From Flavobacterium sp. HJ-32-4 (lineage in GTDB: Bacteria; Bacteroidota; Bacteroidia; Flavobacteriales; Flavobacteriaceae), in the NCBI RefSeq assembly GCF_022532105.1, contig NZ_CP092832.1, forward strand, positions 2,757,001 to 2,821,000: 64,000 nt of DNA, read 5' to 3'. Below the pieces are notes generated by a model, which was given only the letters and a program-made list of their open reading frames with translations, did no database searches and was not told the DNA's origin. This document shows, in pieces, positions 1 to 7,532 of the stretch. The stretch's first letter is position 1, and each line of letters starts with the position of its first letter. A program made the translations under genes and the position numbers.

Positions 1-1664
1 TGAAACTCATCTTCTTCCTGGTGCTTTGGTTTGTAAGCGGGATTTTCTTTATCCCTACCCTACTCAAACGATCGCAGAAGCTGCTGAACGACGAAACCAC
101 CCTCATCCTCGCCATTGCCCTATGCTTGATGATGGTGATGCTGGCCGCAGATGTGGGCTTTTCACCCGCCCTCGGCGCCTTTATGATGGGATCCATCATT
201 GCCGAGACAACACAGGCGGAGCATATCGAACACTTGATGAAGCCGGTAAAAGACCTGTTTGGTGCCGTATTCTTCGTTTCGGTGGGAATGCTGATTGACC
301 CCGCGACACTGGTTGAGCACTGGAAGCCGGTGTTGGTGCTCACGCTGGTGGTCATTGTCGGACAGTCGTTGAGCGCGGCAAGTGGCGCGCTGCTATCCGG
401 CCGGCCGCTGACGCAATCAGTACAGACCGGCATGAGCCTGTCGCAGATCGGGGAATTCTCGTTTATCATTGCGACGATGGGCGCCAGCCTAAAGGTGACC
501 AGCGCGTTTCTTTATCCTATTATAGTAGCCGTTTCGGCTATCACCACCTTTACGACGCCTTTTATGGTGCGGTATTCGGCCCCTTTTGCCGGTTTTCTCC
601 AGCGCAAGTTGCCGCGAAAATGGCTGAGGCGGATCGAACGCTATGCCGAGCGCACCAATTCGGGGAAATCCGCCAGCAACTGGCAAATCGTCATTAGGGC
701 GTACCTCGTGCAGGTGCTGGTGCATTCCGTTATCATTATTTCACTTATCCTTTTGGCCGGACGCTACCTGCTTCCCCTTGGCGAAGGCTCGATTACAGGA
801 ACTTTGTTGGTAGCCGTCCTGACGTTGCTGTTGCTCTCCCCTTTCCTTTGGGCGCTGTCGATGCGACGGGTGGCGACCGAACAGGTGAATGTCCTGCTGC
901 AGGAACGACGGTACCGGGGCCCGCTTATCCTCATGATCCTGTTCCGGTTTTTATTGACGTTGTTTTACGTCGGCTTCCTGGTCGATAAGTTCTTCTCGGC
1001 GCAAACGGCTTTTGTCGTGCTTGGAGCCGCCGTGGTTTTGTATTGGCTCTTCCCTAAAAAACTCAATGCGCGCTACCACCGGCTCGAAGAACGTTTTCTT
1101 AAGAACCTCAATGCCCGCGAGATCATCCAGGCGAAATGGAAACGCAGCGACCTGACGCCGTGGGATGGGCACATGGAGGTCTTTAAAATCGGGAAAGAGT
1201 CGAACCTTGCCGGCTTGTTACTGCGGGAATTACAACTCCGCGAACAATTCGGCATCAACATCGTCTTCATCAAACGCGGTCACATCACGATTACCATCCC
1301 CAGTCGGAACGAACGATTGTTTCCCGGCGATGAAATCTGCATCATGGGCAACGACACCCAGGTGGAGGCGTTTCGCGACTACCTTGAACACAATGAACAC
1401 GAGCCCGCACCGGATGAAAAAGAGCACGATATCATTCTGTTGAGCCTGGTCGTATTGAATCCCGCCTATATCGGCGTCACGATAAAGGAATCGGCTTTAC
1501 GGGAAAAGACGCACGGACTCATCGTCGGACTTGAACGTCGCGGACGCCGTGTACTCAATCCGGAATCGAACGTGGTGTTGGAAGAACACGATATCCTGTG
1601 GATCGTGGGCGAACGCAACTTACTCGAAGCCTCGGACGTAGCACAAACGGAACCTGTTGCCTAA
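1..1664 (+). CDS. Monovalent cation:proton antiporter (CPA2/KefB type) with two C-terminal TrkA_C domains, 5' truncated
   Basis: The reading frame is open at the left edge, so the start and first membrane helices lie outside the window; the GTG at 21 is internal. What remains begins with hydrophobic segments typical of the CPA2 Na+/H+ exchanger fold, including a conserved stretch around GFSPALGAFMMG and a later SLSQIGEFSF motif that marks the second half of the exchanger core. After about residue 385 the chain becomes soluble and carries two regions resembling TrkA_C (RCK_C) ligand-sensing domains, one ending near the FPGDEICIMG motif and one near LEEHDILWIVGE. CPA2 members exchange K+ or Na+ for protons at the inner membrane; the RCK_C domains suggest gating by a small ligand. 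It converges on guaB. The exact ion cannot be told from sequence. Confidence 0.88.
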   Translation, partial: KLIFFLVLWFVSGIFFIPTLLKRSQKLLNDETTLILAIALCLMMVMLAADVGFSPALGAFMMGSIIAETTQAEHIEHLMKPVKDLFGAVFFVSVGMLIDPATLVEHWKPVLVLTLVVIVGQSLSAASGALLSGRPLTQSVQTGMSLSQIGEFSFIIATMGASLKVTSAFLYPIIVAVSAITTFTTPFMVRYSAPFAGFLQRKLPRKWLRRIERYAERTNSGKSASNWQIVIRAYLVQVLVHSVIIISLILLAGRYLLPLGEGSITGTLLVAVLTLLLLSPFLWALSMRRVATEQVNVLLQERRYRGPLILMILFRFLLTLFYVGFLVDKFFSAQTAFVVLGAAVVLYWLFPKKLNARYHRLEERFLKNLNAREIIQAKWKRSDLTPWDGHMEVFKIGKESNLAGLLLRELQLREQFGINIVFIKRGHITITIPSRNERLFPGDEICIMGNDTQVEAFRDYLEHNEHEPAPDEKEHDIILLSLVVLNPAYIGVTIKESALREKTHGLIVGLERRGRRVLNPESNVVLEEHDILWIVGERNLLEASDVAQTEPVA

Positions 1665-1670
1665 CAGAGT

Positions 1671-1721
1671 ACTGTGACTGCGACGTGACTGCGACTGCTA
1701 CTGTGACTGCGACTGCGACTG
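1671..1721. repeat. Short tandem repeat, GACTGC/GTGACT hexamers
   Basis: About eight imperfect 6-bp units (gactgc, gactgt, gacgt-type variants) fill the gap between the converging antiporter and guaB genes, starting seven bases after the antiporter stop. No gene or terminator is visible here. It belongs to the general class of gene-edge microsatellite arrays in this window, although its period is 6 rather than 7. Confidence 0.8.
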
Positions 1722-1725
1722 AAAC

Positions 1726-3198
1726 CTACCTCGAATAATTCGGTGCTTCCTTCGTAATCGTCACGTTATGCGGATGGCTCTCGGTAATACCACTTGAGGT
1801 GATGCGCACGAAACGACCGGTTTCCTGTAAGGTCGGAATGTCTTTGGCACCGCAATAGCCCATACCGGCGCGCAGGCCGCCTACAAACTGCTGCATGCTC
1901 TCGTTGAGTTCGCCTTTATAGGGTACGCGTCCTACGATACCTTCCGGTACGAGTTTCTTCACATCGTCTTCCACATCCTGGAAATAGCGGTCTTTCGAGC
2001 CTTCCTGCATCGCTTCCACAGAACCCATGCCGCGGTACGACTTGAATTTCCGTCCTTCGAAGATGATGGTTTCGCCCGGTGACTCTTTCGTTCCCGCCAA
2101 CAACGAACCCAACATCACACAGTCGGCACCTGCTGCAATTGCCTTAGGAATATCGCCGGTATAACGTACACCTCCGTCGGCAATAACCGGAACACCACTG
2201 CCTTTAATGGCAGCCGCTACTTCGAGAACCGCGGAAAACTGTGGGAAGCCCACTCCGGCTACGACACGTGTCGTACAAATCGAACCCGGACCAATACCCA
2301 CTTTCACCGCATCAGCGCCGTTCTCGACGAGATAGCGCGCCGCTTCGGGTGTGGCAATATTTCCGACCACCACGTCAATATGCGGGAACTTTGCTTTCAC
2401 TTCCTTCAAAACCGTTACCACGCCCAGGGTGTGTCCGTGTGCCGTATCGATGATGATGGCATCCACACCTGCATTGACAAGCGCTTCGGCCCGTTGCACG
2501 GCATCACCAGTTACACCGATGGCGGCGGCCACGCGAAGACGTCCGTACGAATCTTTATTGGCAATCGGTTTTTGCGCGAGTTTAGTGATGTCACGGAACG
2601 TAATGAGTCCGACGAGTTTATTCGATGCATCCACCACCGGCAATTTTTCGACTTTATTGGATTGCAGGATGACTTCGGCTTCCTGAAGCGACGTGCCTTC
2701 CGCCACGGTAATGAGGTTCTCATGGGTCATCACCTCGACAATAGGTCGGGCATTGTCCTTCTCAAACCGCAAATCCCGGTTGGTGACGATGCCTTTCAGG
2801 ATTTGATTTTCATCTACGATCGGAATACCTCCGATGCCGTATTCGCGCATAGCGGCCTTTGCGTCGGCGACACGGGCGGTGAGCGGTAAGGTGACGGGAT
2901 CGATGATCATGCCCGATTCGGCGCGTTTCACTTTTCGGACCTCCGTAGCCTGTTGCTCGATGGTCATGTTTTTGTGCAACACCCCGATGCCTCCTTCACG
3001 TGCCATCGCAATGGCCATGGCGCTTTCGGTGACGGTATCCATAGCGGCCGAAACGACCGGTACGTTCAGGGAAATGTTGCGGGAAAAACGCGATTGTATG
3101 CTGACTTCGCGAGGGAGAACACTGGAAAAATTGGGTACCAGCAGGACGTCGTCGTACGTCAATCCCTCACCGATGATCTTAGAGTTGTGTGCGACCAT
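1726..3198 (-). CDS. guaB: IMP dehydrogenase
   Basis: Oxidises IMP to XMP with NAD+, the committed step of GMP synthesis, in the cytoplasm. The 490-residue length matches bacterial GuaB. The TIM barrel starts with the [14 protein letters not shown] motif, is interrupted at about residues 95-205 by a tandem CBS (Bateman) module containing [10 protein letters not shown] and VEKLPVVD, and resumes with the catalytic-cysteine loop GPGSICTTR near residue 305 and the flap region with YRGMGS. The start is ATG at 3198, 30 nt behind a TATATTTG -7 box. It lies downstream of HMG-CoA lyase on the same strand but is separated from it by a hairpin and its own promoter, so probably forms its own unit. Confidence 0.98.
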   Translation of the reverse strand: MVAHNSKIIGEGLTYDDVLLVPNFSSVLPREVSIQSRFSRNISLNVPVVSAAMDTVTESAMAIAMAREGGIGVLHKNMTIEQQATEVRKVKRAESGMIIDPVTLPLTARVADAKAAMREYGIGGIPIVDENQILKGIVTNRDLRFEKDNARPIVEVMTHENLITVAEGTSLQEAEVILQSNKVEKLPVVDASNKLVGLITFRDITKLAQKPIANKDSYGRLRVAAAIGVTGDAVQRAEALVNAGVDAIIIDTAHGHTLGVVTVLKEVKAKFPHIDVVVGNIATPEAARYLVENGADAVKVGIGPGSICTTRVVAGVGFPQFSAVLEVAAAIKGSGVPVIADGGVRYTGDIPKAIAAGADCVMLGSLLAGTKESPGETIIFEGRKFKSYRGMGSVEAMQEGSKDRYFQDVEDDVKKLVPEGIVGRVPYKGELNESMQQFVGGLRAGMGYCGAKDIPTLQETGRFVRITSSGITESHPHNVTITKEAPNYSR

Positions 3199-3228
3199 TG
3201 CAATTTAAGGTTGTAGTTAAATTGCGTG

Positions 3229-3236
3229 CAAATATA
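3229..3236 (-). promoter_or_regulatory. guaB -7 box
   Basis: TATATTTG on the minus strand, a perfect match to the Bacteroidota -7 consensus TAnnTTTG, 30 nt before the guaB ATG. No clear TTG -33 element is seen at the usual 19-nt spacing. Confidence 0.7.
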
Positions 3237-3238
3237 GC

Positions 3239-3269
3239 GAAAAAAATCGGGCTTTCAGGAAGTTCCGAT
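3239..3269 (-). terminator. Probable terminator after HMG-CoA lyase gene
   Basis: On the minus strand an ATCGG/CCGAT stem (with a CTT/AAG inner pairing) is followed by a run of about seven T. It lies 17 nt past the lyase stop and just upstream of the guaB promoter. Confidence 0.55.
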
Positions 3270-3285
3270 GGTAAAAGATTTTTGT

Positions 3286-4149
3286 CTAGTGGAATTCGCC
3301 GAAGAGTTTCGTCGCTTCGTTATACGAACTTTCAAAACCCATCGGACTCGTGCCGGTATCTTCCTTTTGGGTGGTAAAATACGACAGCAGTTTTTCGGTG
3401 GGCATGTTGCCGGTAAGCTCGTCTTTCGCCATCGGGCAACCGCCAAACCCCTGGATCGCGCCGTCGAAACGACGACAACCGGCGTTGTAGGCCGCGTCGA
3501 TTTTCTCGAACCATCGATCGGGTACGGTATGCAGATGCGCCCCGAACTCAATATCGGGATATTTGGGAATCAGGTTGGAAAACAAGTAGGTAATGACATC
3601 GGGTGTAGAACTTCCGACGGTATCCGACAGCGATAGTATCCGGATACCCATATTCGCCAGGGTCTCGGTCCATTCCGCGACAATGTCGACGTTCCACGGA
3701 TCGCCATACGGGTTACCGAATCCCATCGAAAGATAGGCGACGACTTCCTTCCCTGATCGTTCTGCGATGTTCAGGATTTCCTGTAGGGTCACCAACGATT
3801 GGGCGATGGTTTTATGGGTATTCCGCATCTGGAAGTTCTCTGAAATCGAAAAGGGAAAGCCCAGGTAGGTAATCTCCGGATGTAAGGCCGCCGTTTCGGC
3901 TCCTTGTGTATTCGCGATGATGGCGAGCAGTTTGCTTTTGGTAGCGGAAAGATCCAGTGAAGCGAGCACTTCCGCCGTATCCTGCATCTGCGGGATGGCC
4001 TTCGGGGATACGAAACTTCCGAAGTCGAGGGTATCAAACCCGACCCTTAGCAGGGATTGCAGGTAATAGACTTTCCGTTCGGTCGGGATGAAGGTCCGGA
4101 TGCCCTGCATCGCATCCCGCGGGCATTCGATAATCTTAATAGGTCTCAC
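3286..4149 (-). CDS. Hydroxymethylglutaryl-CoA lyase
   Basis: Predicted to cleave HMG-CoA to acetoacetate and acetyl-CoA at the end of leucine breakdown; the window also carries a leucine dehydrogenase at 14.7-15.8 kb that could feed the same route. The 287-residue TIM-barrel protein opens with the family motif ECPRDAMQG and carries the catalytic-cysteine loop GGCPMAKDELTGNMPTE near residues 235-251. The start is GTG at 4149; no in-frame ATG lies nearby upstream and the family motif begins at residue 8, so little can be missing. The GTG follows a TATATTTG box by only 4 nt, suggesting a leaderless transcript. Confidence 0.93.
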   Translation of the reverse strand: MRPIKIIECPRDAMQGIRTFIPTERKVYYLQSLLRVGFDTLDFGSFVSPKAIPQMQDTAEVLASLDLSATKSKLLAIIANTQGAETAALHPEITYLGFPFSISENFQMRNTHKTIAQSLVTLQEILNIAERSGKEVVAYLSMGFGNPYGDPWNVDIVAEWTETLANMGIRILSLSDTVGSSTPDVITYLFSNLIPKYPDIEFGAHLHTVPDRWFEKIDAAYNAGCRRFDGAIQGFGGCPMAKDELTGNMPTEKLLSYFTTQKEDTGTSPMGFESSYNEATKLFGEFH

Positions 4150-4153
4150 TTTC

Positions 4154-4183
4154 CAAATATACGACTTCCCCTTTTTATCACAA
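4154..4183 (-). promoter_or_regulatory. HMG-CoA lyase promoter (TTG-N19-TATATTTG)
   Basis: Minus strand: TTG at 4183-4181, a 19-nt spacer, then TATATTTG at 4161-4154. This is a textbook Bacteroidota -33/-7 pair. The -7 box ends 4 nt before the GTG start, so the message probably has no leader. Confidence 0.75.
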
Positions 4184-4202
4184 GCACTTGCACTATCTCC
4201 TC

Positions 4203-4280
4203 ATATCACAGAAAATCGTGATATTTTAAAATATTACAGAAAACCGTGATATTTTAAAATATCGTGTATATTTGTGATAT
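4203..4280. promoter_or_regulatory. Three 28-bp-phased operator-like palindromes upstream of the SatD-like gene
   Basis: Three sites share one layout, a 7-bp left arm, an 8-bp spacer and the right arm GTGATAT: 4203-4224 (ATATCAC/GTGATAT, perfect), 4231-4252 (ATATTAC/GTGATAT) and 4259-4280 (ATATCGT/GTGATAT). The right arms start at 4218, 4246 and 4274, exactly 28 bp apart. Between sites lies the 14-bp palindrome ATATTTTAAAATAT at 4221-4234 and 4249-4262. The third site covers the -7 box and runs into the start codon, so a bound protein would block transcription. Autoregulation by the SatD-like protein, which has a C-terminal HTH-like segment, is an inference. Confidence 0.75.
4267..4274 (+). 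promoter_or_regulatory. -7 box of the SatD/DUF3307 pair
   Basis: TATATTTG, a perfect TAnnTTTG match, 4 nt before the ATG at 4279. It lies inside the third operator-like palindrome. The spacing implies a leaderless message. Confidence 0.7.
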
Positions 4281-4896
4281 GAACTACCACAGTATCCTCA
4301 CCGGCGACGTCATCCACTCCCGCCAGAAAGGGCCTGAAACCTGGATGGAAGCCCTGCGTGACCTGCTGTCACGGAAAGGAAAAGACGCCCTTCAATGGGA
4401 CATCTACCGGGGCGATGAATTCCAGTTGGAGATTGCCGACCCGGCCGACGCCTTATCTGCTGCGATTGAAATCCGTGCGTTGCTTCGCACCATGGGCCTC
4501 GACGCCCGTATCAGCATCGGCATCGGCGAGAAAACCTATTCAGGCGATAAAATCAGCCAAAGCAATGGCAGCGCTTTTGTGCGTTCGGGCGAACTGTTCG
4601 AACGGTTGAAACAGCAAAAGATGACCCTCGGCATCAACTCGGGCATCACGGACTTCGACGAACCCCTCAACCTGATGCTGCGACTTGCAACTCCGATCAT
4701 TGCCTCCTGGCTGCCACCCCAGGCGACTTATGCCCTTGCCGCTTTGCAATACCCCGATCTTTCCCAGGAAGAACTCGGACAACGCCTTGACATCAACCAA
4801 GCCGCCGTCAGCGGACGCCGCAAACGTTCCCAATTTGAACTGCTCAGGGAACTCGACGCCTACTACCGCAGCCACCTTAAACACTACATGCCATGA
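4279..4896 (+). CDS. SatD-family protein: cyclase-like palm domain plus C-terminal winged-helix-like DNA-binding segment
   Basis: 205 residues. The longer frame from GTG 4264 is rejected because ATG 4279 follows the -7 box and begins the conserved part. Residues 8-14 (TGDVIHS) and 43-50 (YRGDEFQL) resemble the two metal-binding strands of class III cyclase or GGDEF palm domains, and residues 78-84 (ISIGIGE) resemble the matching core strand; this reading is mine, from motif shape only. Residues about 158-190 (QEELGQRLDINQAAVSGRRKR) look like a helix-turn-helix. The stop overlaps the next start (ATGA), so it is translationally coupled to the DUF3307 membrane protein. Three phased palindromes at the promoter point to autoregulation. 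Family assignment to SatD is from remembered sequence pattern; its biochemical role is unknown. Confidence 0.72.
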   Translation: MNYHSILTGDVIHSRQKGPETWMEALRDLLSRKGKDALQWDIYRGDEFQLEIADPADALSAAIEIRALLRTMGLDARISIGIGEKTYSGDKISQSNGSAFVRSGELFERLKQQKMTLGINSGITDFDEPLNLMLRLATPIIASWLPPQATYALAALQYPDLSQEELGQRLDINQAAVSGRRKRSQFELLRELDAYYRSHLKHYMP

Positions 4897-5615
4897 TCCT
4901 TTTCGTAAAACTGTTCCTCGCCCATTTGCTCGGCGACTTCCTCTTACAGCCCAATTCATGGGTGCGCAACAAAGAGGAAAAGAAGCTTCGGAGTCCGTAT
5001 CTGTACCTGCACACCCTTTTACATGGTGTACTCGCGTTTGCCGTGGCGGGCAAGGAAGGTTTTTTGGTATACGCGATAGTGTTGGCCGTGGTGCACGGAG
5101 GGATTGATGCCGCCAAGTTGGTTCTACAGCGTGATGCCACCAAACGGCAATGGTTCATCATCGACCAACTGCTGCACATTGCCTCGATCTGCCTGATTGT
5201 GATGTGGAACGAACCCACCGACCTCGAATGGCAACTCGACGACACGTTCCTCATCCTGATGACCGGCGCGATTTTACTGACCAAACCGACGTCCCTGTTA
5301 ATTAAAGTCATCATTTCCGGCTGGACACCCGACGATAAACCGGGCGATGGCTCATTGTCGAATGCCGGAAACTATATTGGTATACTGGAACGGTTGTTCG
5401 TTTTCGGCTTTATCCTAACTGGCCACTTTGAAGCCATCGGATTCCTGTTGGGCGCAAAGTCCATTTTTCGCTTCGGCGACCTTACCCGCGCCAATGATCG
5501 GAAGTTGACAGAATATGTGTTGATCGGAACCCTATTGAGTTTCGGGATCGCCATTCTCGCCGGACTCGCCGTGCAGTACCTCGCTATGGAAGCTGCCGTA
5601 GGACTTCTCGGTTGA
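4893..5615 (+). CDS. DUF3307 integral membrane protein
   Basis: 240 residues with several hydrophobic helices. The N-terminus carries the DUF3307 signature [10 protein letters not shown] at residues 11-20 followed by a charged NKEEKK loop. [18 protein letters not shown] stretch near residues 153-170 marks the second conserved block. It shares an ATGA overlap with the SatD-like gene, so the two are surely co-expressed. Its 3' end overlaps the convergent pyrD by 32 bp. Function is unknown; a membrane effector or transporter controlled by the SatD-like partner is an inference from pairing. Confidence 0.85.
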   Translation: MILFVKLFLAHLLGDFLLQPNSWVRNKEEKKLRSPYLYLHTLLHGVLAFAVAGKEGFLVYAIVLAVVHGGIDAAKLVLQRDATKRQWFIIDQLLHIASICLIVMWNEPTDLEWQLDDTFLILMTGAILLTKPTSLLIKVIISGWTPDDKPGDGSLSNAGNYIGILERLFVFGFILTGHFEAIGFLLGAKSIFRFGDLTRANDRKLTEYVLIGTLLSFGIAILAGLAVQYLAMEAAVGLLG

Positions 5616-6606
5616 TAGAGGCCACCAACGCCGGGCCTTCATAGATGAATCCGGTATAAAGTTGCACCAACGCCGCGCCGGCCTGCAATTTCTCGATGGC
5701 ATCAGCCGCACTATGGATGCCTCCTACGCCAATTATAGGGAAGGCATTCCCACTCTTTTCCGACAAAAACCGTATCACCTCGGTGGCCCGCTCCCGAAGC
5801 GGCTGGCCCGATAAGCCGCCTGTTTCAACGCGGTTCGCCGACTGGAGTCCGTCGCGTGAGATCGTAGTGTTGGTCGCAATCACCCCGTCGATTTGGGTCA
5901 CGCGGACGATATCGATGATATCCAGCAATTGCTCATCGGTGAGATCCGGGGCGATTTTCAATAAGATGGGCTTGCGCGACGAACGGGCGTTGTTCTTTTC
6001 CTGCAACGCGGCCAACAAAGCCGTCAAGGGTTCTTTCTCCTGCAATGCCCGAAGGTTCGGTGTATTCGGCGAGCTGACGTTCACGACGAAATAGTCAACG
6101 TACTCGACCAGCGCATCAAAGCAATACAGGTAATCGGAAACCGCTTCTTCATTCGGGGTTACCTTGTTCTTTCCGATGTTTCCGCCAATCAGCACCCCTT
6201 TGTTTTTGCGAAGACGCACGACGGCCGCCTCCACCCCACCATTGTTGAAACCCATCCGGTTGATGAGTCCACCATCATCCGGCAAACGAAACAACCGCGG
6301 TTTCGGATTGCCGTCCTGTGGTTTGGGCGTAAGTGTCCCGATTTCGATGAAGCCGAACCCAAAATGCGACAATTCCTGAAAACACTTGGCATCCTTATCA
6401 AAACCCGCAGCCAAACCCACGGGATTGGGAAAAGTGAGTCCGAACACCTTTCTTTCCAGTCGTTTGTCGTTTACCTGATAAAGCGTCCGGAACAAAGCTG
6501 GCATGCCCGGAATACGGCACATAAACCGGATCAGCGAGAAGGTGAAATAGTGGATTTTTTCCGGGTCAAACCAGAAGAAGACCGGCCGAAGCAGTAGTTT
6601 GTACAT
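5584..6606 (-). CDS. pyrD: Dihydroorotate dehydrogenase (quinone), class 2
   Basis: Oxidises dihydroorotate to orotate in pyrimidine synthesis, passing electrons to membrane quinone through FMN. The 340-residue protein from ATG 6606 has the N-terminal membrane-associating helices of class 2 enzymes ([18 protein letters not shown]), then the FMN barrel with [27 protein letters not shown] (with the class 2 catalytic serine) and GVGGI. A further 26 in-frame codons upstream are rejected because they are basic and precede the promoter-like TATTTTTG at 6624-6631 on the minus strand. It overlaps the 3' end of the DUF3307 gene. Confidence 0.97.
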   Translation of the reverse strand: MYKLLLRPVFFWFDPEKIHYFTFSLIRFMCRIPGMPALFRTLYQVNDKRLERKVFGLTFPNPVGLAAGFDKDAKCFQELSHFGFGFIEIGTLTPKPQDGNPKPRLFRLPDDGGLINRMGFNNGGVEAAVVRLRKNKGVLIGGNIGKNKVTPNEEAVSDYLYCFDALVEYVDYFVVNVSSPNTPNLRALQEKEPLTALLAALQEKNNARSSRKPILLKIAPDLTDEQLLDIIDIVRVTQIDGVIATNTTISRDGLQSANRVETGGLSGQPLRERATEVIRFLSEKSGNAFPIIGVGGIHSAADAIEKLQAGAALVQLYTGFIYEGPALVASINREVLRQLP

Positions 6607-6623
6607 GGTGTTGTGTTGTGCTG

Positions 6624-6631
6624 CAAAAATA
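6624..6631 (-). promoter_or_regulatory. pyrD -7 box
   Basis: TATTTTTG on the minus strand matches TAnnTTTG and lies 17 nt before the pyrD ATG. Confidence 0.6.
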
Positions 6632-6707
6632 GTGCTTTGGAAGCAAAAACGACGACCGGGACGGCGACTTAATCGGGCATACACGTCGGCGTTTGGACAG
6701 AATACCG

Positions 6708-6715
6708 TATTTTTG
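6708..6715 (+). promoter_or_regulatory. -7 box of the isoprenylcysteine-type methyltransferase gene
   Basis: TATTTTTG, matching TAnnTTTG, 16 nt before the ATG at 6732. No convincing -33 element. Confidence 0.55.
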
Positions 6716-6731
6716 GCCCCAAATTATTGGC

Positions 6732-7481
6732 ATGGCTTTACTGGAAGAATTCGAACAGCAGGGAAATTGGTTGTTCAGGCGTCGCGGGCAATTCCCGATG
6801 CTGTTTCTGTTGATCGGGCTCGGACTTTACCTCTACGACCTCGCGTATGACGTTCCTTTTTTTCTCGGAGAGGAAGCGGCACGCCCCTATTTCTGGGGAT
6901 GCGTCGTGATTAGCCTGTTGGGGCTTTTTGTTCGGATTTACACGGTTGGGCATACACCTGTACGCACCTCCGGACGTAACCGCGAAGAACAGATTGCCGA
7001 CACCCTGAATACCTCCGGCATCTACGCCACCGTGCGCCACCCACTTTACCTCGGAAACTTCCTGATTTGGCTCGGGCCTGCACTCCTCACCGCCCATTTC
7101 TGGTTCGTCGCATCCTTCTGCCTATTTTACTGGTTGTATTACGAGCGGATCATGTTTACGGAAGAACAGTTCCTCCGCGCGAAGTTTGGCGCCACCTTCA
7201 CCGATTGGGCCGCAAAAACACCGGCTTTCATACCCGCCTTGTCGCAGTTCCGTCCGAACACCGTGTTGTTCAGTTGGAAGAAAGTGTTCATCAACGAAAA
7301 GAACGGATTGGCGTCTATTTTCGTCGTCTTCCTCATCTTTGACCTTACCGGGCAGGCCATTACGGATGTGTGGGCACCCAACATCCCGCTGATTGCTTTC
7401 ACATTGCTTTCCTTGTTGCTGCTGGCCGTATTGAAAGTCGTGAAGATGACTACGACCTATTTCCTTATTGAAGAGCGATAG
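6732..7481 (+). CDS. Membrane methyltransferase of the isoprenylcysteine carboxyl methyltransferase (ICMT)/PEMT superfamily
   Basis: 249 residues from ATG 6732; the in-frame ATG at 6693 lies upstream of the -7 box and is rejected. Several hydrophobic helices flank the signature ATVRHPLYLGNFLIW (about residues 98-112) followed by a second conserved block with YERIMFTEEQFLRAKFG, both typical of SAM-dependent membrane methyltransferases of the ICMT family. Two extra hydrophobic stretches at the C-terminus extend it beyond the core. Bacterial members methylate lipids or small molecules; the substrate here cannot be told. It is divergent from pyrD. Confidence 0.78.
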   Translation: MALLEEFEQQGNWLFRRRGQFPMLFLLIGLGLYLYDLAYDVPFFLGEEAARPYFWGCVVISLLGLFVRIYTVGHTPVRTSGRNREEQIADTLNTSGIYATVRHPLYLGNFLIWLGPALLTAHFWFVASFCLFYWLYYERIMFTEEQFLRAKFGATFTDWAAKTPAFIPALSQFRPNTVLFSWKKVFINEKNGLASIFVVFLIFDLTGQAITDVWAPNIPLIAFTLLSLLLLAVLKVVKMTTTYFLIEER

Positions 7482-7532
7482 CATTTTCCCACATCGACGA
7501 CTTTAGTATCTTTACGGAAACAACTTCCGTAC

